Positions 1 through 8,025 of a stretch of DNA of 64,000 bases are shown one piece after another; positions within the stretch are counted from its first letter, which is position 1, and every line of letters starts with the position of its first letter. Below the pieces are notes generated by a model. That model searched no databases, was not told the origin of the DNA, and saw nothing but the letters and a program-made list of their open reading frames with translations. The stretch is from Plantibacter sp. Leaf314 (GTDB lineage: Bacteria; Actinomycetota; Actinomycetes; Actinomycetales; Microbacteriaceae), in the NCBI RefSeq assembly GCF_001423185.1, contig NZ_LMOB01000001.1:1595889-1659888 (forward strand), written 5' to 3'. The position numbers and the translations under genes were made by a program.

Positions 1-1
1 C

Positions 2-103
2 GAGCAGCGCAAGCGCCGTCAGCGGCTGATCGCCTGGGTGCTCGTCGTCGCGCTCGTCCTCGGTGGAGGCGGCGCGACCGTCCTCGGCTTCATCTTCAAC
101 TAA
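2..103 (+). CDS. C-terminal fragment of a membrane protein, cut by the window edge
   Basis: Only the last 33 codons are present, ending in TAA at 101-103. The visible residues start with a basic stretch (EQRKRRQRL) followed by about 23 hydrophobic residues (IAWVLVVALVLGGGGATVLGFIF) that form one membrane helix at the extreme C-terminus, so the body of the protein would lie in the cytoplasm if the basic flank stays inside. The family cannot be identified from this fragment. The next gene converges on it with a gap of only 16 bases. Confidence 0.55.
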   Translation, partial: EQRKRRQRLIAWVLVVALVLGGGGATVLGFIFN

Positions 104-119
104 CCGAGAGCGACGGAGG

Positions 120-1112
120 CTACGGCCTCGCGTCGTGCAGGTCTCGCTGCTTCACGATGCGGTCGGGGTTCGCCGGTCGCATGCCGACGATGATCTTGCC
201 GCGGGCGTGCAGACGCTCGAGATCCTCGAAGGCGTCGATGATGAGGTCGAACGGGTAGAACGCCGAGACGACGACCTTCAAGGCATGGTCGGCCGCGTAC
301 TCCGCGAGTCGCTCGAGTTGCTTCGTGGCGTGTGCGGCGAACTCCTCGTCGGGCTCGAGAGCGGCGAGCTCGATCGCCTTCCGATCCTCGCTCGACCGGT
401 ACTTCTCCGACGGGACACCGAGCTCGGCGGCGAGCTGCTGCCCGTCCTGGCCGAAGTTGTCGATGAACGCCGTCACGCCGTTGGGAGCGAGGGTCCGGAT
501 CCGATCGGCCATCCCGTCGCCGTAGACGACCGGCTTGACGCCCTGTTCGCGGAGGAAGTCGTGGTTCCGTTCACCGCAGGTGCCGATCACGCGCACGCCC
601 GCGAAGGTCGCCAACTGCGCCTCGATGTTCCCGACGCCGCCGGCCGCAGCGGAGATCACGAGCGTGTCGCCGCGCTTCAGGTGCAGACCGTCGAGGGTCT
701 CGAGCGCGGTGAGCCCGGCGAGGTACAGACCGCCGGCCTCCTCCCAGCTCACTCGCTTCGGCTTGCGGACGAGGGACGACGCCGGGACGACGACCTGGGT
801 GGCGTGTGCCCCACGGACGGCGTGGCCGATCACCTCGTCACCGCGTCTCCAGCCGGTGACGCCGGTGCCGACCTCGCGGATCAGCCCGGCGAAGTCGCTC
901 CCCTGCCCGGTGGGCAGCTCGATCGGGACCGTGTCCGCGAGGTTCCCCTCGCGGACGAAGGCCTCGATGTGGTTGATGCCGCTCGCCAGGACGTCGACGA
1001 CGACCTCGCCCCACCGCGGGTGCGGCATCTCGGACTCGACGAACTCGAGGACGTCGGGGCCGCCATAGCGGGCGTAACGGAGGGACTTCGTCGTCTGCTT
1101 CGAACCGAACAT
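120..1112 (-). CDS. NADP-dependent quinone-type oxidoreductase (MDR superfamily, zinc-less)
   Basis: 330 residues, usual length for quinone-reductase-like medium-chain dehydrogenases. The N-terminal GroES-like half (about 10-125) lacks the zinc cysteines of classic alcohol dehydrogenases. The Rossmann half carries the NADPH loop AAAGGVG near residue 155 and ends with an HARGKIIV-type strand typical of the family. The ATG has a GGAAGA ribosome site six bases upstream. It is the last gene of the minus-strand importer operon, 73 bases after the MalG-type permease, so it may reduce an aldehyde, ketone or enone derived from the imported compound; that substrate link is inference. Confidence 0.8.
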   Translation of the reverse strand: MFGSKQTTKSLRYARYGGPDVLEFVESEMPHPRWGEVVVDVLASGINHIEAFVREGNLADTVPIELPTGQGSDFAGLIREVGTGVTGWRRGDEVIGHAVRGAHATQVVVPASSLVRKPKRVSWEEAGGLYLAGLTALETLDGLHLKRGDTLVISAAAGGVGNIEAQLATFAGVRVIGTCGERNHDFLREQGVKPVVYGDGMADRIRTLAPNGVTAFIDNFGQDGQQLAAELGVPSEKYRSSEDRKAIELAALEPDEEFAAHATKQLERLAEYAADHALKVVVSAFYPFDLIIDAFEDLERLHARGKIIVGMRPANPDRIVKQRDLHDARP

Positions 1113-1185
1113 GGTTCATCTTCCACCTGGAGGTCGCTAGAGAGACGAACTACCAGCTCGCGTCCAGGTTCGATTCGCTGCGGCG

Positions 1186-2022
1186 TCAGCCCTTCACCGC
1201 CCCCGAGGTCAGCCCCTGCACGATGTACCGGCTGGCGAAGGCGAACAGCACCATCGTCGGGATGATCGTGAGCACGGCGGCCGCCGACATGGAGCCCCAG
1301 TCGATGTTGTAGCTCGTGATGAAGCCGTTGAGCGCCGTCGGGATCGTCTTGTTGGCATCGCTGTTGATGAGCGTCACCGAGAGGAACAGCTCGTTCCAAC
1401 AGTTCACAAAATTAAAAATGAACGCCGCGACGATGCCGGGCTTCAGCACCGGGACGAGCACCCGGAACAGGGCACCGAACCGCGAGCAGCCGTCGATCAT
1501 GGCCGCCTCCTCGAGCGCATCCGGGATGTTCTCGAAGAATCCGCGGAGCATCACCGTGCAGAACGGGATGCACACCGCGATGTAGATGAGGATGAGCCCG
1601 AATCGGTTGTCGACGAGCTTCAACTGCGTCATCAACAAGTACAGGGGCCCCAGCGCGATGAACGACGGGATCATCTGGGTGGCGAGGAACGCGAGGAGAA
1701 TCGCTCCCTTGCTCCGGAACTCGAACCGGGCCAGCACGTAGGCCGACAGCATCGAGATGAAGGTCGCCACGACGGCCGCGACCGTCGCGACGATGAGGCT
1801 GTTCAGCACGTAGGTGCCGAACTGCGCCTTGCTGAACAGGCCCAGGTAGTTCTCGATCGAGAACACCTCCGGCCAGTACGTCAGCGGGTAGGAGAAGATC
1901 GCCCCCGGCTTCTTGAATGAGGTCACGACGATCCAGTAGAGCGGGAACACCGTGATCACGAGCCAGAGCCCGAGGAAGAGGAACTTGACGACCTTCGCGG
2001 TCCGGGTCTCCTGGTCGATCAT
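1186..2022 (-). CDS. ABC sugar-type importer permease, MalG/CUT1 family
   Basis: 278-residue inner-membrane protein with about six helices. The cytoplasmic EAA loop that docks on the ATPase is visible as EEAAMIDGCSRFGALFRVLV near residue 190. It matches the C-terminal permease type of carbohydrate uptake class 1 importers. The start overlaps the stop of the upstream MalF-type permease by four bases (ATGA), so the pair is translated together and should form a heterodimer. No ATPase gene lies in the operon, so an ATPase encoded elsewhere (MsiK-like sharing is common in actinobacteria) is presumably used. Confidence 0.9.
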   Translation of the reverse strand: MIDQETRTAKVVKFLFLGLWLVITVFPLYWIVVTSFKKPGAIFSYPLTYWPEVFSIENYLGLFSKAQFGTYVLNSLIVATVAAVVATFISMLSAYVLARFEFRSKGAILLAFLATQMIPSFIALGPLYLLMTQLKLVDNRFGLILIYIAVCIPFCTVMLRGFFENIPDALEEAAMIDGCSRFGALFRVLVPVLKPGIVAAFIFNFVNCWNELFLSVTLINSDANKTIPTALNGFITSYNIDWGSMSAAAVLTIIPTMVLFAFASRYIVQGLTSGAVKG

Positions 2023-2999
2023 GCCTTCACCTTCTTTTCGCGCATGGACAGCAGGTAGAACGCCGTGAAGACGAGCAGGATCGCGACGACGATGAGTCCG
2101 ATCGCGGACGCCCGGCCGTAGTCACCGCGCTGGGTGGTCGCGATCATCCACGTCGTGAGGATGTGCGTCTGGTTCGCCGGACCGCCACCCGTCATGCCGT
2201 AGATGATGTCGGGGAAGTTGAAGATCCAGATGACCCGCAGCAGCACCGTGAGGGCGAGCGTCGTGCGAATGTACGGGATGGTGATCTGGAAGAGCATGCG
2301 CGCCTTGCCTGCACCGTCGAGCGCGGCGGCTTCGAAGAGGTCCTCCGGCACCGACTGCAGGGCGGCGAGGATCATGATCGCGAAGAAGGTGACGCCGTAC
2401 CAGACGTTCGCCACGATGACGGCGAACATCGCGGTGTTCGGGTCGGCCAGCCACGGGATCGGGGTGTCGATGAGCCCGACCTTCTGGAGGAGGTCGTTGA
2501 TGACGCCGAACTCGCTGTTGAACATCCAGCGGAAGAGGATGCCGATGAGGAATCCGGAGATCGCCCACGGGAAGAAGATCATCGCCTGGTAGAGCCCACG
2601 GAAGCGGAACTTCCGGCGCAACCAAAGGGCGATGCCGAAGCCGATGACGAACTGCGGGACGATCGAGGCGACCACCCAGAGGACGGTGTTCGCGACGACC
2701 TTGCCGAACGCTGGGTCGGCGAACACGGCCAGGAAGTTCGCGAAACCGACCCACGAGGTGTCGGTGAGGTTGGCGAGGTTCCAGTTGCGGAACGCCATCT
2801 GGGACCCCGCGATCATCGGGTAGTAGATGAAGATCGCGACGAAGATGAACGCCGGAGCGAGGAACGCGAGGAGGCCGAAGCCGCGGCGCACCGTGAAGGT
2901 GCGCCGCCGACGCCCGCCGGCGGTCCGCGAAGGACCGGCCGGGGGTGTCGGGGCCGCATGCTGCTGCTTGCGACCCGCTTCGTCAGTGGTGGTCGTCAT
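2019..2999 (-). CDS. ABC sugar-type importer permease, MalF/CUT1 family
   Basis: 326 residues with an N-terminal basic, Pro-rich cytoplasmic tail (about 1-40), then roughly six membrane helices. The EAA motif reads FEAAALDGAGKARMLFQITI in the last third and contacts the transporter ATPase. It starts six bases after the binding-protein stop codon and overlaps the MalG-type gene by four bases. The family suggests uptake of a sugar, oligosaccharide or polyol; the exact substrate cannot be read from the sequence. Confidence 0.9.
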   Translation of the reverse strand: MTTTTDEAGRKQQHAAPTPPAGPSRTAGGRRRRTFTVRRGFGLLAFLAPAFIFVAIFIYYPMIAGSQMAFRNWNLANLTDTSWVGFANFLAVFADPAFGKVVANTVLWVVASIVPQFVIGFGIALWLRRKFRFRGLYQAMIFFPWAISGFLIGILFRWMFNSEFGVINDLLQKVGLIDTPIPWLADPNTAMFAVIVANVWYGVTFFAIMILAALQSVPEDLFEAAALDGAGKARMLFQITIPYIRTTLALTVLLRVIWIFNFPDIIYGMTGGGPANQTHILTTWMIATTQRGDYGRASAIGLIVVAILLVFTAFYLLSMREKKVKA

Positions 3000-3005
3000 G
3001 GACGG

Positions 3006-4304
3006 TTACTCGCTCTTCCACTTCTCGGTCCAGTACTCGTCCCAGCCCGCGAGGAGCTTCTCCGGCGTCAGCTGGCCGATGAGGACCTGCTGGATCTCGG
3101 AGTCGGACTTCTGGATCCACTCGGTCCACCAGGAGGAGCCGCGCGGCTGCGTGACGCTCAGGTAGGTGTCCGGGTTCTCGTTCATCGTGACGTAGCTGGC
3201 CCAGGGGCCGGTCTTGTAGAAGTCGCTCTCGGCGGCGCTCTTCACGATCGGGACGAGGCTGTTCTCCTGGGCGAACGTCGTCGCCTGCTTGTCCTCGGAC
3301 AGGAACTCGATGAGCTTCGCCGCTTCAGCCTTGTGCTCGCTCGACGCCGCCGTGCCCCAACCCGCGGTCGCCATGGGCTGGGCGGCCTTGCCGGTCGGTC
3401 CGGTCAGCAGCGGAGCCGTGCTCCACTGCTCGGCCGTGATCGCCTCGGACTGTTCGACGGTCGCGATGACCTCGGGGTCCTGCAGCAGGAACGCGGTCGA
3501 GCCGTTCGAGAAGCCCTCGACCATCTCGGGGTAGCCCCACGCGACGGACGACGGCGGCGAAGCCTCCTTGAAGAGGTCGAAGTAGGTGTTGACCGCGTCG
3601 AGCGCCTCCGGTGCGGAGAAGATCGTGTCGCCGTTCGTCAGCTTGAACGCGTTCTCGGTGTCGAGGTCGTCGGCGACGTAGGCCTCGATCGCGGCGACGA
3701 CGTTGCTGTTGGCGTTGGTGCCGCCGCGGAAGGCGTAGCCGAACTGGTTCTTCGACGGGTCCTGGATCGCCGATGCCTGCTCGAGGAGGTCCTCCCAGCT
3801 CGCGGGCGGGCCGTCGAACCCGGCCTCCTTCACGAGGTCGGTGCGGTAGAAGAGGCTGAGGCCGTAGAAGCCGTAGGGCACGTACCAGACCTTGCCGTCC
3901 TCACCCTTCGCGTACTTCGTCGCGTTGTCGGTGAGGTCGTCCCAGCCCTTCCAGTCCTTCAGCTCGCTGTCCATGTCGGCGAGCCAGCCGTTGGTGGAGA
4001 AGGGACCGACGGTGATGTCGCGGACCTCGAGCACGTCGACCCCGGAGCCGGACTGCAGCATCTGGGTGATCTTCTGGTCGGCCTGGTCGGTCGGCGGGGA
4101 GATGAGCTCGACCTTGATCTTCGGGTTCTCGGCCTCGAAGTCCGCGATGAGCGTCTTCAGGACCTCGGTCCGGGCGGGGTTGGTCAGACTCTCGACCATC
4201 TGCAGGGTGACGGTGCCGTCGCTCGCTCCGCCGGCGCAGGCCGACAGGGCGAGGCCGGCGACGACGGACAGGCCGATGGCGGCCGATGCACGTGACTTCC
4301 TCAT
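3006..4304 (-). CDS. Extracellular solute-binding lipoprotein, family 1 (sugar-type)
   Basis: 432 residues. A signal peptide ends in the lipobox LSAC near residue 20, so the mature protein would be lipid-anchored outside the membrane and deliver substrate to the two permeases downstream. The body has the usual family 1 features, including a Trp/Tyr-rich binding face (VWYVPYGFYGLSLFYR) and a WWTEWIQKSD segment near the C-terminus. The start at 4304 is chosen because AAAGGAGAAG lies just upstream and the signal peptide begins there. An in-frame extension to 4571 would run through a tandem repeat and into the neighbouring gene and is rejected. Confidence 0.9.
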   Translation of the reverse strand: MRKSRASAAIGLSVVAGLALSACAGGASDGTVTLQMVESLTNPARTEVLKTLIADFEAENPKIKVELISPPTDQADQKITQMLQSGSGVDVLEVRDITVGPFSTNGWLADMDSELKDWKGWDDLTDNATKYAKGEDGKVWYVPYGFYGLSLFYRTDLVKEAGFDGPPASWEDLLEQASAIQDPSKNQFGYAFRGGTNANSNVVAAIEAYVADDLDTENAFKLTNGDTIFSAPEALDAVNTYFDLFKEASPPSSVAWGYPEMVEGFSNGSTAFLLQDPEVIATVEQSEAITAEQWSTAPLLTGPTGKAAQPMATAGWGTAASSEHKAEAAKLIEFLSEDKQATTFAQENSLVPIVKSAAESDFYKTGPWASYVTMNENPDTYLSVTQPRGSSWWTEWIQKSDSEIQQVLIGQLTPEKLLAGWDEYWTEKWKSE

Positions 4305-4321
4305 GCTCGCTTCTCCTTTGA

Positions 4322-4398
4322 GTGGTGCTGGTGGGGGTGCTGTGTGGGGGTGCTGGTGTGACGATGTGGGGTGCTGGTGTGCTGGTGTGCTGGTGTGA
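4322..4398. repeat. GTGCTGGT-type short tandem repeat between two operon genes
   Basis: The 112-base spacer between the aminotransferase stop and the binding-protein start is largely made of repeats related to GTGCTGGT (on the plus strand), the cleanest run being near 4371-4398. Such repeats slip readily, and this one sits about 20 bases upstream of the binding-protein start codon, where its length would change the leader. No gene lies in it. Confidence 0.75.
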
Positions 4399-4416
4399 CA
4401 GGCGTGCTCTCGACGC

Positions 4417-5649
4417 TCAGCTCGTGGCCGCGCGCTCCTGCTCTGCCCATCGCGCGAGGACCGGGACGGCGTGCTCGGCGAAGTCCTCGAAGTCCTCCGG
4501 GGTGTTGTAGACGTGCGTCGAGAGGCGGACGTAGCCGATCCCGTCGAGGCTCGTGAACGCCCCTTCGACACCGAGTTCGGCCGAGACGCGGTCGCGGAGG
4601 CCGTCGGCGGTGGCGTGCGTCGTCGCGAGACCCGTCGGCAGCTTCACGAGCCGCAGGGCGTTGACCGGCATCCCGACGTCGACCCGACTGTCCTCGCCGG
4701 TGATGGCGGAGACCGCGTCGGCCACGACGTCGACGGCGTAGTCCGCGAGCTCCGTCATGTAGGTGCGCGCCTCGTCCCAGCCCCAGCTGTCCTCGATGAA
4801 CCCGAGCGAGGTGCCGGCCGCGAGGTAGCTCGTGACGTCGACGGTGCCCTGGGTGTCGAAGCGCTCAGGGAACGGGTACGGCGAGCCCCACGAGTCGATG
4901 AGCGGGTACAGCTCCTGCGCGAGCGGGCTGCGGGCGACGAGGACGGCGGCCCCTCGGGGCGCACACCCGAACTTGTGGAGGTTGCCGACCCAGAAGTCGC
5001 AGTGGAGGTCGCGCATCGGATCGGCGTACAGGCCGGGGACGTGGGCGGCGTCGACGAGGGTGGGGATCCCGGCAGCGCGGGCGGTGTCCGCGATCTGCTG
5101 GACCGGCAGGAGGCGGGCCGTCGGCGAGGTGATCTGGTCCATCACCACGAGGGCCGTGCGGTCGCTGAACTCGGCGACCACGGCGTCGTGGGCGGCCTGG
5201 GCGTCGGCGTCGAGCGGGATGCGCGCGGTCCGGACGGTGCCGCCCCACCGGCGTGCGAGCCGCTCGGCTCCCATCGTGACGGCGCCGTAGCCGTGGTCGG
5301 TGACGACGATCTCCAGGCCGCGCTGCACCGGGAGGCTGGAGAAGACGACGCTGGCGCCGGCGCTCGCGTTCGGGACCATCGCGAGCTGGTCGACCGATGC
5401 GCCGAGGAAGTCGGCGATGCCGACGCGCGCGGCGGCGACCTTCGCGGGGAGTGCGGGGAACCAGGTGAGCGGCGCGGCCTCCATCTCGCGGCGGAGCGCC
5501 TGCTGGTGGTCCTGGGCGACGATCGGGACTGCACCGAAGGAACCGTGGTTGATGTGGCGCTTGGTCGGATCCAGCGTCCACGCGGCCGTGGCAGGTCGGC
5601 CGTCGCCGAGCATGAGCGGCGCTGGCCGTGCGATGGTGCGAGTGTCCAC
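4417..5649 (-). CDS. Class V aminotransferase, isopenicillin-N-epimerase-like
   Basis: 410-residue PLP enzyme of fold type I. The PLP-anchoring lysine is K226 in NLHKFGCAPRG, and the cofactor-ring aspartate and its neighbour histidine are in LVDAAHVPG (D200, H203). This subgroup includes isopenicillin-N epimerases, cysteine desulfurase relatives and amino-sugar or amino-acid lyases, so the reaction is not certain. The GTG start has GGAGGA eight bases upstream. It is the first gene of the minus-strand importer operon and faces the GntR regulator, which implies that its substrate is the imported compound or a product of it. Confidence 0.85.
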   Translation of the reverse strand: MDTRTIARPAPLMLGDGRPATAAWTLDPTKRHINHGSFGAVPIVAQDHQQALRREMEAAPLTWFPALPAKVAAARVGIADFLGASVDQLAMVPNASAGASVVFSSLPVQRGLEIVVTDHGYGAVTMGAERLARRWGGTVRTARIPLDADAQAAHDAVVAEFSDRTALVVMDQITSPTARLLPVQQIADTARAAGIPTLVDAAHVPGLYADPMRDLHCDFWVGNLHKFGCAPRGAAVLVARSPLAQELYPLIDSWGSPYPFPERFDTQGTVDVTSYLAAGTSLGFIEDSWGWDEARTYMTELADYAVDVVADAVSAITGEDSRVDVGMPVNALRLVKLPTGLATTHATADGLRDRVSAELGVEGAFTSLDGIGYVRLSTHVYNTPEDFEDFAEHAVPVLARWAEQERAATS

Positions 5650-5710
5650 AGTGACGTTCCTCCGAGTCGATTATGCAGTGGATTGTCCGATAACCATAGA
5701 GGTCACGTTT

Positions 5711-5718
5711 GATGACTT
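5711..5718. promoter_or_regulatory. Isolated GATGACTT half-site
   Basis: A single half of the palindrome described at 5766-5780, placed 55 bases closer to the aminotransferase gene. It may be an accessory regulator contact or chance. Confidence 0.3.
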
Positions 5719-5765
5719 GGGTTTCTATCGTGTTACAACTGGTCGAAAGCACGTCTGCGAGGAAT

Positions 5766-5780
5766 AGTCATCCGATGACT
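5766..5780. promoter_or_regulatory. Operator 1 for the FCD/GntR regulator
   Basis: A perfect 15-base palindrome with a central base, AGTCATC-C-GATGACT. It lies between the divergent aminotransferase operon and the regulator gene. FadR-family proteins bind short palindromes of this kind. The palindrome is seen; the binding protein is inferred from position. Confidence 0.65.
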
Positions 5781-5796
5781 TGTGTCGGAGGCGTAC

Positions 5797-5811
5797 AGTC
5801 ATCGGATGTCT
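5797..5811. promoter_or_regulatory. Operator 2 for the FCD/GntR regulator
   Basis: AGTCATC-G-GATGTCT, the same palindrome with one mismatch. Its centre is 31 bases from that of operator 1, three helical turns, so two dimers would bind the same face of the DNA. It lies 75 bases upstream of the regulator start. Confidence 0.6.
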
Positions 5812-5885
5812 CGACGCCCCACGTGCTCGCCGGCGCACCGTGGCACGGCCGCTACGATGGCGTGACGACCCTTGGGAGGACCGGC

Positions 5886-6578
5886 ATGTCAGCAGTCGAC
5901 ACGGCGTTCCACGGGCTCCGGCACATGATCGCGTCCGGGCGCCTCGTCGCCGGTCAGCGCTTCCCCGCCGAGAGCGAGCTGTGCGACGAACTCGGTGTGT
6001 CCCGCGGCTCCTTGCGGGAGGCCGTCCGCATGCTCGCGGCGCTCGGCATCATCGAGTCACGCCACGGCTCGGGCACCTACGTGTCGATGCTGCGTCCTGA
6101 GGAGATCATCGGCAGCCTGTCACTCACCGTCGACCTCCTCCCCCTCGACGGGCTGCTGCAGATGTACGAGCTCCGACGGGTCCTCGAGACCCATGCGGCC
6201 TCGCAGGCGGCCGCCCGCGCCGGCGAGCAGGTCCACGCCGAGCTGGCATCGCTCGTCGCGGCGATGGAGGAGACGACGGACCCCGCCGAGTCGAGCGAAC
6301 TCGACCACCGGTTCCACGAACTGATCGCTCGGACCGCCGGCAACGCGACGCTGACGGCGCTCCTGCAGGTGTTCCGCTCCCGCTCGCGGGCCTACGACGT
6401 CTTCAGCCTGCCGGACGGCGACGAACTGCGGCGGGTGAGCAACCGAGGCCATCGCTCGATGACGGAGGCCATCATCGCCCGCGACCCGGTGGGTGCGGCC
6501 GGCGCGGCCTCCGCGCACGTCGCGCAGACCGAGGAATGGCTGCGCGTGCTGCAGCCTCCGGCCACCCCCGCCGACTGA
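5886..6578 (+). CDS. GntR-family transcriptional regulator with FCD ligand domain
   Basis: 230 residues. The N-terminal winged helix is clear (ESELCDELGVSRGSLREAVR, then a wing with RHGSGTYV), and the C-terminal all-helical FCD domain starts near residue 80; this domain usually binds a metal ion and a small carboxylate or sugar acid. The ATG at 5886 has GGGAGGA seven bases upstream; a longer in-frame start at 5709 would run through the two operators and is not used. It faces the aminotransferase/importer operon and most likely represses it and itself through the palindromes at 5766-5811. Confidence 0.88.
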   Translation: MSAVDTAFHGLRHMIASGRLVAGQRFPAESELCDELGVSRGSLREAVRMLAALGIIESRHGSGTYVSMLRPEEIIGSLSLTVDLLPLDGLLQMYELRRVLETHAASQAAARAGEQVHAELASLVAAMEETTDPAESSELDHRFHELIARTAGNATLTALLQVFRSRSRAYDVFSLPDGDELRRVSNRGHRSMTEAIIARDPVGAAGAASAHVAQTEEWLRVLQPPATPAD

Positions 6579-6599
6579 ACGGCCCGACTCGGACGCTGG

Positions 6600-7541
6600 T
6601 CAGCGCGTCGGGAGGATGGGCGTGCCGATGAGCCGCTCGAGCTCGGTCCAGAGTGCCGAGGCGACGTCCCGGTCGGTCGTGATCGCCGCAGGGGTCTGGC
6701 GCACGGCGTCGCCCTTCGTCAGCCACCGGGGGCCGTAGAACCAACCGCCGTCGGCCGACTCGTCGGTGACCGCCCGGAGCGTCGGCTCGGCCCCGCGTTG
6801 CTTGCTCTGCGCGTAGACGGACTGCAGCGTGTCGGAGCAGCGACGTCCGCGCGTCGGCTCGTTCACACCGGGGACACGACGGTCGAGTCCGTTGACCGAG
6901 TAGCCGGGGTGCGCGACGAGCGCCCGGACGGTGCTGTGCGACACGGCGAGCCGGCGGTCGAGCTCGAAGCCGAGCGACGAGAGGGCGATCTTCGACTGGG
7001 CGTACGCCTGCCAGCCGCTGTATCCCTCACGCAGCTGCAGGTCGTCGCCGTGGAATCGGACGAGCAGGGTGGACAGACTGCCGAGGAGCACGACGCGCGG
7101 CGCGGTGTCGTGCTCGTCCGCCGTGCGCTGCAACACGGGCAGCGCTTCGGCGAGCAGGGCGGCATGCCCGACGACGTTCGTCGCGAAGACCAACTCGATG
7201 CCGTCGGCCGTCTCCTGGCGGTCCTTCGGCATGTGCACCATGCCGGCGTTCGCGACGAGGGCGTCGAGCCGGTCGAGCTCCGACAGCCGGCCGGCGGTCG
7301 CGCGCACCGAGTCGAGCGAGGAGGTGTCGAACGGGAGGTGGCTGAGTCGGGCGCCGGGCACCTTCACCCGGATGGCGCGCATGGCCGCTTCGGTCTTCGA
7401 TGCATTCCGTGAGGCGAGGATCACCTCCGCGCCAGCCTGTGCGAGTCCGAGACTCGTCCAGAAGCCGAGGCCGGCGTTCGCTCCGGTGACGAGGACGACG
7501 CGTCCGGTCTGATCGGGCAGGGAGTCGGCGTTCCAGGTCAT
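6600..7541 (-). CDS. Short-chain dehydrogenase/reductase, retinol-dehydrogenase-like
   Basis: 313 residues with the SDR cofactor motif TGANAGLG (about 19-26), the NAG motif, and the catalytic YAQSK (Tyr and Lys three residues later). The 'NASKTEAAMRAI' segment after the second strand suggests NADPH preference through a basic residue (SRN). It resembles the retinol dehydrogenase/WW-domain oxidoreductase branch, whose bacterial members have unknown substrates. It is a single gene convergent with the GntR regulator. The hexamer CAGGAT six bases before the ATG could be a leaderless -10 element, since no ribosome site is visible. Confidence 0.8.
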   Translation of the reverse strand: MTWNADSLPDQTGRVVLVTGANAGLGFWTSLGLAQAGAEVILASRNASKTEAAMRAIRVKVPGARLSHLPFDTSSLDSVRATAGRLSELDRLDALVANAGMVHMPKDRQETADGIELVFATNVVGHAALLAEALPVLQRTADEHDTAPRVVLLGSLSTLLVRFHGDDLQLREGYSGWQAYAQSKIALSSLGFELDRRLAVSHSTVRALVAHPGYSVNGLDRRVPGVNEPTRGRRCSDTLQSVYAQSKQRGAEPTLRAVTDESADGGWFYGPRWLTKGDAVRQTPAAITTDRDVASALWTELERLIGTPILPTR

Positions 7542-7622
7542 GGACCCATCCTGGCGCAGGACGCTGGACGCCGTCCGAAGGGGGTCACCCCTTGCGCGGC
7601 GGGATGCGAGGGGTGCCTGGGA

Positions 7623-7964
7623 TCAGTGCTGGTTGGCGAGGCGCTCGTGGTGGTGGATGACCTCGGCGACGACGAAGTTGAACCACTTCTCGGCGAAGGC
7701 CGGATCGAGGTGCGACTCCTCGGCGAGCGCCCGCAGCCGGGTGATCTGGCGTTGCTCCCGCGCCGGGTCGCTCGCGGGCATGTCGTGTTCGGCCTTCAGC
7801 CGGCCGACCTCCTGCGTGCACTTGAAGCGCTCGGCGAGGAGGTGGACGAGGGCCGCGTCGATGTTGTCGATGCTGCTCCGGAGTCGGCCGAGCCGTTCGG
7901 TGGCCGCTGGATCCGTCGCAGCTGCGCCGGCGGTGGGTTCGGGGTGCTGGTCGGCCTGGCTCAT
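7623..7964 (-). CDS. Chorismate mutase, AroQ type
   Basis: 113-residue all-helical enzyme converting chorismate to prephenate, the first step toward phenylalanine and tyrosine. The core begins at RLGRLRSSIDNIDAALVHLL and includes the basic residues expected in the active site (arginines of the first helix, RFKCTQEVGRLK with its lysine, and AREQRQITRLR). Length and lack of a fused dehydratase fit the stand-alone short actinobacterial form. No ribosome site is seen; a TAGAGT element lies six bases before the ATG, so the mRNA is probably leaderless. Confidence 0.85.
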   Translation of the reverse strand: MSQADQHPEPTAGAAATDPAATERLGRLRSSIDNIDAALVHLLAERFKCTQEVGRLKAEHDMPASDPAREQRQITRLRALAEESHLDPAFAEKWFNFVVAEVIHHHERLANQH

Positions 7965-7970
7965 GCCGAA

Positions 7971-7976
7971 ACTCTA
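7971..7976 (-). promoter_or_regulatory. Leaderless promoter -10 (TAGAGT) of chorismate mutase
   Basis: Read on the minus strand, TAGAGT is followed by six bases and then the ATG at 7964, which places transcription start at or next to the start codon. There is no ribosome-binding sequence in between. Confidence 0.55.
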
Positions 7977-8025
7977 GCAACGCGCCGGGCCCGCGCAGCA
8001 GGCGACCAGGCGATACGCAGCCGGT

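Noticed and set aside
4305..4571. N-terminal extension of the sugar-type binding protein.
   Set aside because: It would place a signal peptide in the middle of the protein and runs through the tandem repeat into the aminotransferase gene.
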